A stretch of 64,000 bases of DNA from the NCBI RefSeq assembly GCF_000092425.1, contig NC_014221.1:400001-464000 (forward strand), read 5' to 3'. The translations under genes and the position numbers were made by a program. Under the pieces are notes generated by a model, which had not been told where the DNA came from, did no database searches, and saw only the letters and a program-made list of their open reading frames with translations. This document shows positions 63,916-64,000 of the stretch, piece after piece. Numbering within the stretch: position 1 is the stretch's first letter; the number at the start of each line of letters is the position of its first letter. Source of the stretch: Truepera radiovictrix DSM 17093. GTDB lineage: Bacteria > Deinococcota > Deinococci > Deinococcales > Trueperaceae.

Positions 63916-64000
63916 TCAGTCGTTTGATAGCCGCTCCTCCAATCGCTTCAGGCGCCAGCGTACGAAAAGCCCATAACCGCCGTAGGTCACGAGGACTTGA
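63916..64000 (-). CDS. ccmD: CcmD, partial at the right edge
   Basis: The last 27 residues of a small protein are visible: YGGYGLFVRWRLKRLEERL followed by a short tail and TGA (63916-63918). That is the end of a CcmD-like heme exporter accessory protein (a hydrophobic segment followed by a basic amphipathic tail). The rest lies outside the window. Its stop overlaps the ccmE reading frame. Confidence 0.6.
   Translation of the reverse strand, partial: QVLVTYGGYGLFVRWRLKRLEERLSND

Overview
The window is GC-rich, gene-dense bacterial chromosome with no rRNA, tRNA, insertion sequence or CRISPR array that I can see. Gene content and style suggest a Deinococcota member, possibly Truepera-like. The clues are an XPB-type helicase next to a Bax1-like (DUF790) nuclease, a 180-kDa NAD-glutamate dehydrogenase, a cytochrome c maturation operon with a Rieske gene at its end, and many genes whose only promoter signal is a TANNNT box 5-8 nt before the start codon, as in the leaderless mRNAs described for Deinococcus. 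This assignment is an inference from content, not from a search.

Layout. 0-2 kb: Dps, a small unknown protein and a HAD phosphatase, all on the minus strand. 2.2-5.7 kb: sdhCDAB, closed by a clean terminator. 5.7-7.5 kb: a long leader and the Mg transporter MgtE. 7.5-10 kb: a lower-GC patch with a secreted protein and a broken gene (propeller-type lipoprotein plus M23 peptidase). 10-13 kb: LuxR-type regulator, UppP, RidA, PP2C phosphatase. 13-18 kb: GatA, then rpmH-rnpA-yidD-yidC-jag. 18-20.8 kb: a baeRF family 3 protein, a nucleoside deaminase and a queuosine-salvage hydrolase. 20.8-29.7 kb: a nine-gene, mostly overlapping cobalamin operon behind a B12 riboswitch, including a CobQ-CobU fusion. 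30-42 kb: PrmC, LspA, the large GDH, HemW, an RNA methyltransferase whose start is out of frame at a C8 tract, L28, XPB helicase and a split DUF790 nuclease. 42-47 kb: MsrB, an S10 carboxypeptidase, one AT-rich foreign-looking ORF, then a PLP aminotransferase coupled to a sulfotransferase-like protein. 46.5-56.7 kb: two lipoproteins, an S4 protein, a CBS-ACT protein, Dxr, two site-2-protease-type proteins flanking speDE, a glycosyltransferase, an MBL hydrolase and an MJ0936-type phosphodiesterase. 56.7-64 kb (minus strand): an amidohydrolase and the ccmD-E-F-G-H-I-Rieske operon, which runs off the right edge.

How the genes work together. The B12 operon adenosylates, salvages and assembles cobalamin from imported corrinoid or cobinamide: BtuF captures, CobA adenosylates, CbiZ and CobU salvage, CbiB and the CobD-like enzyme supply the aminopropanol arm, and CobT, CobS and CobC build and join the lower ligand. 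The rpmH cluster couples ribosome and RNase P production to membrane protein insertion. The ccm genes mature c-type cytochromes that a Rieske-type quinol oxidase would reduce, and Sdh feeds the same quinone pool.

Three genes (propeller/M23, RNA methyltransferase, DUF790) each carry a shift that adding one base would repair. They could be decay, slippage or sequence error. The most interesting items are the split XPB-Bax1 partner, the aminotransferase/sulfotransferase pair that looks like the two halves of a plant fusion protein, the AT-rich orphan, the deaminase-queuosine pair, and a tiny ORF overlapping the start of rseP.
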